DNA of 64,000 nucleotides, from positions 2,044,501 through 2,108,500 of the forward strand of contig NZ_CP070506.1 of NCBI RefSeq assembly GCF_016925675.1, given 5' to 3'. This document shows, piece after piece, positions 60,319 to 64,000 of this stretch. Under the pieces are notes generated by a model. That model did not search any database, was not told the origin of the DNA, and saw only the letters and a list, made by a program, of their open reading frames with translations. The translations under genes were made by a program, and so were the position numbers. This stretch comes from Pseudomonas hygromyciniae (lineage in GTDB: Bacteria; Pseudomonadota; Gammaproteobacteria; Pseudomonadales; Pseudomonadaceae). Each line of letters starts with the position of its first letter. Position 1 is the first letter of the stretch.

Positions 60319-60398
60319 GAGTCTTCTCCGAGAGTAATGCTGTGTTGAGTTCTGACCTTGTGACGTATGCAACGTCGGCAAAGTTCCTTGTCTAGCGC

Positions 60399-61001
60399 TC
60401 ATTCTGACACGCCGGGGCGTTGGCGCAACAACTCTGGTGTATTGAGGTTTGCCAGGCGCGGGTCGTTTTCTGCGCAATCGAGCGCCTGAGCCCCCAGTTT
60501 CAGCAGGATCTGGCGTGGGCTGCGCTCTGCAGCCTGCCAGGCGTCTTCCACCGCGTCGCGCAGGCGCGTCGGTATGACGCAGAGCAGAGGTTCCCAGAAC
60601 GTGCCATGCCGGATCATTACCGGCACCTGTGGGTGTTGTCGGGCGGTTTCGAGCAGGTCTGCCAGCAACTGTCCGTCGATGTGCGGCATATCACAGGGCA
60701 ATACCAATAGGTGTTCATGGCGTGCGGCGGCCAGCCCGGCACGGATGCCGGCCAAGGGGCCCGGGAAATCCGGACTGTCGTCGCTTACCAACTGGTCGCC
60801 ATAGGTGGCGTACTGCGCCTGGTTGCGGTTGCAGGAAATGATCAGGTCATCGGTCAACGGTCGCACCTGTTGGTGCAGGTGGGCAATCAGCGGTTGCCCG
60901 TGCCAGTCGAGCAGGCCCTTGTCCAGCCCGCCCATGCGCTGGCCGCGACCGCCGGCCAGCAAGAGGATCGAGCAGGGCAGAGGCGAAGAATTGAATGGCA
61001 T
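60399..61001 (-). CDS. mobA: Molybdenum cofactor guanylyltransferase MobA
   Basis: Joins GMP to molybdopterin, making the bis-MGD cofactor. 200 residues. GTP-binding [18 protein letters not shown] and [17 protein letters not shown] [10 protein letters not shown] are seen. Divergent from moaB with 76 bp between their start codons; upstream open frame starts to 61232 ignored. Confidence 0.94.
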   Translation of the reverse strand: MPFNSSPLPCSILLLAGGRGQRMGGLDKGLLDWHGQPLIAHLHQQVRPLTDDLIISCNRNQAQYATYGDQLVSDDSPDFPGPLAGIRAGLAAARHEHLLVLPCDMPHIDGQLLADLLETARQHPQVPVMIRHGTFWEPLLCVIPTRLRDAVEDAWQAAERSPRQILLKLGAQALDCAENDPRLANLNTPELLRQRPGVSE

Positions 61002-61077
61002 GACGGCTCCGCAGCGGCAGTGAAATAGGGGGCTGTGATATAACATCGGGCTGTTCCTTCGACAACCGGACCGAGCC

Positions 61078-61617
61078 ATGAAAGCCAAGGCTGATGCGCC
61101 TTTCGTACCTCTTAACATCGCTGTACTGACCGTCAGCGACACCCGCACCCTGCAAACCGACACCTCCGGGCAGGTATTCGTTGACCGCCTGCTCGCGGCC
61201 GGCCATCGCCTGGCCGAACGGGTACTGCTCAAAGATGACCTCTACAAAATCCGTGCGCAAGTGGCGCACTGGATCGCCGAGGACGTGGTGCAAGTGGTGC
61301 TGATTACCGGCGGTACCGGCTTCACTGGCCGCGACAGCACCCCGGAAGCTGTCAGTTGCCTGCTGGACAAGCAAGTGGACGGGTTTGGCGAGCTGTTCCG
61401 GCAGATTTCGGTCGCCGATATTGGCACTTCCACCGTGCAGTCCCGCGCCCTGGCCGGCCTGGCCAATGGCACCCTGGTGTGTTGCCTGCCGGGTTCCACC
61501 AATGCGGTGCGTACTGGTTGGGATGGGATTCTCGCCGAGCAACTGGATGCCCGTCATCGTCCGTGCAATTTCGTACCGCACCTCAAACTGGCCGAGCCTT
61601 GTGAATCCCGTGGGTAA
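61078..61617 (+). CDS. moaB: Molybdenum cofactor biosynthesis protein MoaB
   Basis: Adenylates molybdopterin, or acts as its MogA-like counterpart. 179 residues. MPT-binding [15 protein letters not shown] and [15 protein letters not shown] are clear, followed by PGSTNAV. Start ATG 61078. Overlaps the moeA start. Confidence 0.94.
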   Translation: MKAKADAPFVPLNIAVLTVSDTRTLQTDTSGQVFVDRLLAAGHRLAERVLLKDDLYKIRAQVAHWIAEDVVQVVLITGGTGFTGRDSTPEAVSCLLDKQVDGFGELFRQISVADIGTSTVQSRALAGLANGTLVCCLPGSTNAVRTGWDGILAEQLDARHRPCNFVPHLKLAEPCESRG

Positions 61618-62827
61618 GCCGGGCAAGACCGGTGCATTGATGCCGGTAGAAGAAGCACTCGAGCGCCTGTTGAACATGGCCGAGGCCGCACCGATCCGTG
61701 AGCAGCAATACCTGCCATTGGCCGAGTGCGACGGGCGCGTGTTGGCCGAGGCGCTGGTGTCCACCCTCGACCTGCCACCCTGGCCCAACAGCGCCATGGA
61801 CGGCTACGCCTTATGTACCGCCGACTGGACGGGTGAGCCGCTGGTGGTGAGCCAGCGCATCTTCGCCGGCCAGGCCCCCGAGCCCTTGGCGGCGGGGACC
61901 TGTGCGCGGATCTTCACCGGTGCCCCGGTACCCGAAGGGGCCGACTGCGTAGAAATGCAGGAAAACGCCGAGGTGCAACCCGATCAGCGCGTGAGCTTTA
62001 CCCAGGCGCTGCGGGTAGGGCAAAACATCCGGCCCAAGGGCCAGGAGACTACGGTCGGTGAAGAGGTCTTGGCGGCCGGTACGCGGCTCGGCCCGATTGA
62101 ACTGGGCCTGGCGGCCTCCCTGGGGCGCGACCGCCTGGCGGTGGTGCGTCGCGTGCGTGTGGCGGTGCTGTCCACTGGCGACGAGTTGATCGAGCCGGGC
62201 CTGCCCCTGGGGCCGGGGCAAATCTACAACAGCAACCGGCGGGTGCTGTGCAGTTGGTTACAACGCCTGGGCTGCGAGGTGATCGACGCCGGTATCTTGC
62301 CCGATGACCTGGAATTGACCCGCACCCGCCTGGGGGCACTGGGCTCGGTGGACCTGATTCTGTCCACTGGTGGTGTCTCGGTGGGCGAAGCCGACTTCCT
62401 CGGTATCGCACTACGCGAGGAGGGTGAGCTGGCCTTGTGGAAGCTGGCGATCAAGCCTGGCAAACCACTGACATTCGGCCATTTCCGTGGTGTGCCGGTG
62501 ATCGGTCTGCCGGGGAATCCAGCGTCCACCCTGGTCACGTTCGCCCTGCTGGCGCGGCCATACCTGCTGCGCCGCCAGGGTGTCGAAGCGGTGCAGCCCC
62601 TGCGTTTCGAAGTCCCGGTGGGATTCGTCTGGGCCAAGCCGGGCAACCGTCGCGAGTACCTGCGCGGGCGCCTGGAGCAGGGACAGGCGGTGATCTACCA
62701 GAACCAGAGCTCCGGCGTATTGCGCAGTGCCGCCTGGGCCGAGGGATTGGTGGAAGTCCTGGAAGGCACCACCTTGGCTATCGGCGACCGGGTGAACTTC
62801 ATTCCCCTGAGCGAAGTGTTGGGCTGA
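61601..62827 (+). CDS. moeA: Molybdopterin molybdotransferase MoeA
   Basis: Inserts molybdate into adenylated molybdopterin. 408 residues. LPPWPNSAMDGYAL, the STGGVSVGEAD block and GLPGNPAS are typical. I place the start at GTG 61601, overlapping moaB by 17 bp; ATG 61640 is also possible. The pair moaB-moeA is one operon, opposite to mobA. Confidence 0.93.
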   Translation: MNPVGKPGKTGALMPVEEALERLLNMAEAAPIREQQYLPLAECDGRVLAEALVSTLDLPPWPNSAMDGYALCTADWTGEPLVVSQRIFAGQAPEPLAAGTCARIFTGAPVPEGADCVEMQENAEVQPDQRVSFTQALRVGQNIRPKGQETTVGEEVLAAGTRLGPIELGLAASLGRDRLAVVRRVRVAVLSTGDELIEPGLPLGPGQIYNSNRRVLCSWLQRLGCEVIDAGILPDDLELTRTRLGALGSVDLILSTGGVSVGEADFLGIALREEGELALWKLAIKPGKPLTFGHFRGVPVIGLPGNPASTLVTFALLARPYLLRRQGVEAVQPLRFEVPVGFVWAKPGNRREYLRGRLEQGQAVIYQNQSSGVLRSAAWAEGLVEVLEGTTLAIGDRVNFIPLSEVLG

Positions 62828-62914
62828 AGAATTAATTCTCAGCCCAATGGCTTTTTTCCGACTGCCGAAGGTCAACATTCCTCAGGTCCCCTCCAACGAT
62901 AGGAGCTTCACCCC

Positions 62915-63817
62915 ATGAGCAAACCCAAGGCACTGCTGATTCTGCACGGCAAGCAAGCCCTCAACGAAGACGTGCGGGCGGCGGTGCAAGACAAGCGTGA
63001 GCAGGGGTGGGAGCTGGCGGTGCGCGTCACCTGGGAAGGCGGCGATGCCCAGCGCCTGGTGGGTGATGCCCTGGATGCCGGCTACACACGCCTGATTGCG
63101 GGCGGCGGTGATGGCACATTGCGTGACGTGGCAGAGGCCATGGTCCGGGCGAACACTGATGCCAGTCTGGTGCTGATGCCCCTGGGTACCGCCAATGACT
63201 TCGCCCGTGCGGCCGGTGTACCGCTGGAGCCGCGCTTGGCCCTGGAGCTGTTGGATATTGCGCCACGCGCCATTGACCTGGGGGAGGTTGGCGGGCAGGT
63301 TTTCCTCAATATGGCCACCGGTGGTTTTGGCAGCCAGGTCACGGCCAATACCTCCGAGGATTTGAAAAAGGTGTTGGGCGGCGCAGCCTATCTGTTTACC
63401 GGCCTCTCGCGTTTCAGCGAGCTGCGGGCGGCCTATGGGGAGCTAGTGGGCCCGGACTTTCATTGGCGTGGCGAGTTGCTGGCCTTGGGCATTGGCAACG
63501 GTCGCCAGGCCGGGGGCGGGCATGAGCTGTGTCCGGGCGCTCTGGCCGATGATGGCCTGCTGGATATCAGTATCTTGCCCGCGCCCCAGGAAGTGGTCGG
63601 TACCCTGCGTAGCCTGATGACCGACGGCTGGGGCCTGGACAATATGTTTGTGCGGGCGCGCCTGCCGTGGGTGGAGATCAAGGTGGCCGAAGGGCTGGCG
63701 ATCAACCTGGATGGCGAGCCGCTCAAGGGCGATAACCTGCGTTTTTGCGCCTTGCCCAAGGCCTTGCAGGTGCACTTGCCGATGGATTCGCCGTTACTGG
63801 CTAATCGTCCAGGCTGA
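62915..63817 (+). CDS. yegS: YegS-type lipid kinase
   Basis: 300 residues, diacylglycerol kinase catalytic domain. Nucleotide site GGGDGTLRDVAEA and LGTANDFAR are seen, and a C-terminal beta-sandwich. E. coli YegS phosphorylates phosphatidylglycerol in vitro. AGGAGC precedes the ATG. Its end overlaps the convergent LuxR gene by 17 bp. Confidence 0.9.
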   Translation: MSKPKALLILHGKQALNEDVRAAVQDKREQGWELAVRVTWEGGDAQRLVGDALDAGYTRLIAGGGDGTLRDVAEAMVRANTDASLVLMPLGTANDFARAAGVPLEPRLALELLDIAPRAIDLGEVGGQVFLNMATGGFGSQVTANTSEDLKKVLGGAAYLFTGLSRFSELRAAYGELVGPDFHWRGELLALGIGNGRQAGGGHELCPGALADDGLLDISILPAPQEVVGTLRSLMTDGWGLDNMFVRARLPWVEIKVAEGLAINLDGEPLKGDNLRFCALPKALQVHLPMDSPLLANRPG

Positions 63818-64000
63818 TGATCTGCTCACGCACCGCAAACAGCACCAGGCCGGCGACATCGAAAATCTGCAGGCGCTTCATGATTTGCGAGCGGTGAGCT
63901 TCCACGGTCTTGATGCTCAGGCCCAGGCCGTGGGCGATCTCGCGGGTGGACTTGCCACGTACGATCAGGCGCAGGATTTCCAGTTGGCGTGCCGTCAGGT
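63801..64000 (-). CDS. LuxR-family response regulator (N-terminus beyond window)
   Basis: Only the C-terminal 65 or so codons are visible. They encode a LuxR HTH (LTARQLEILRLIVRGKSTR, EIAHGLGLSIKTVEAHRSQI). This is the NarL/FixJ-type output domain, so a receiver probably precedes it. Stop codon at 63801-63803. Confidence 0.88.
   Translation of the reverse strand, partial: LTARQLEILRLIVRGKSTREIAHGLGLSIKTVEAHRSQIMKRLQIFDVAGLVLFAVREQIISLDD

Overview
The window is chromosomal DNA of a fluorescent Pseudomonas, most likely of the P. fluorescens group. Evidence: GC-rich genes with short spacers, an OprI lipoprotein, an EarP plus EF-P pair with the acceptor arginine at position 32, Roc-type and SagS-type sensor kinases, an OhrR/Ohr pair, an OspR/Gpx pair, and several REP doublets of the kind scattered through fluorescent pseudomonads. 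The species cannot be fixed from the sequence alone. No rRNA, tRNA, CRISPR array, prophage or transposase gene was seen.

Layout. 1-4800: a chemoreceptor cut by the window edge, TatD nuclease, an MltF-like lytic transglycosylase, DoxX, and a small gene behind a structured leader. 4819-9780: an AT-richer insert with a GldG/GldF/GldA-like ABC exporter operon and, divergent to it, an unrecognised 397-residue coiled-coil protein. 9919-14269: greB, the YbbAP-type ABC pair and tesA. 14326-18068: a CxxC protein, an L,D-transpeptidase gene broken by three single-base insertions, oprI, an acetyltransferase and class I DAHP synthase. 18256-24886: thioredoxin-like protein, PanE-like reductase, cN-I type 5'-nucleotidase, universal stress protein, cysB, a Gre-like protein, then earP-efp. 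24947-32767: ohr and ohrR, two LysR regulators flanking a TauE/SafE permease, a DUF1127 protein, a YcaQ-type glycosylase, class II DAHP synthase and a spermidine-synthase-like methyltransferase-fold protein. 32851-36339: two copies of a 230-bp MITE-like element around a crotonase gene and a DEAD-box helicase gene. 36367-45929: a DODA-type dioxygenase, tpm, htpX, alaA, msrB, gpx-ospR, sagS, a DUF815 ATPase and msrC. 46040-53870: a RocS2/RocA2-type two-component system, a stand-alone receiver, dgt and an EAL-domain phosphodiesterase. 53965-64000: a YqjD/YqjE/YqjK-like operon, an Amt transporter, a CPA2 antiporter, small redox and unknown genes, a pseudouridine synthase, mobA, moaB-moeA, a YegS-type lipid kinase and the end of a LuxR-type regulator.

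How the genes work together. Three themes recur. Peroxide and methionine-oxidation defence: ohr, gpx, msrB, msrC and two thiol-based MarR repressors. Cell envelope maintenance: lytic transglycosylase, L,D-transpeptidase, OprI, HtpX, YqjD-type proteins. Biofilm and lifestyle switching: SagS, Roc2-type system, EAL protein. EarP rhamnosylates EF-P to rescue ribosomes stalled at polyproline. The molybdenum cofactor genes form a divergent pair of transcripts. From memory and unverified, 1-45929 follows the P. aeruginosa PAO1 order around PA2822-PA2867 and 46040-64000 follows the order around PA3023-PA3045, with a REP doublet sitting at the join.

The strongest items for follow-up are the MITE with perfect 10-bp target duplications and an embedded REP doublet, the hairpin holding the helicase start codon, the broken L,D-transpeptidase, the 26-bp palindrome in front of gpx, and the GldAFG-like operon with its unrecognised partner.
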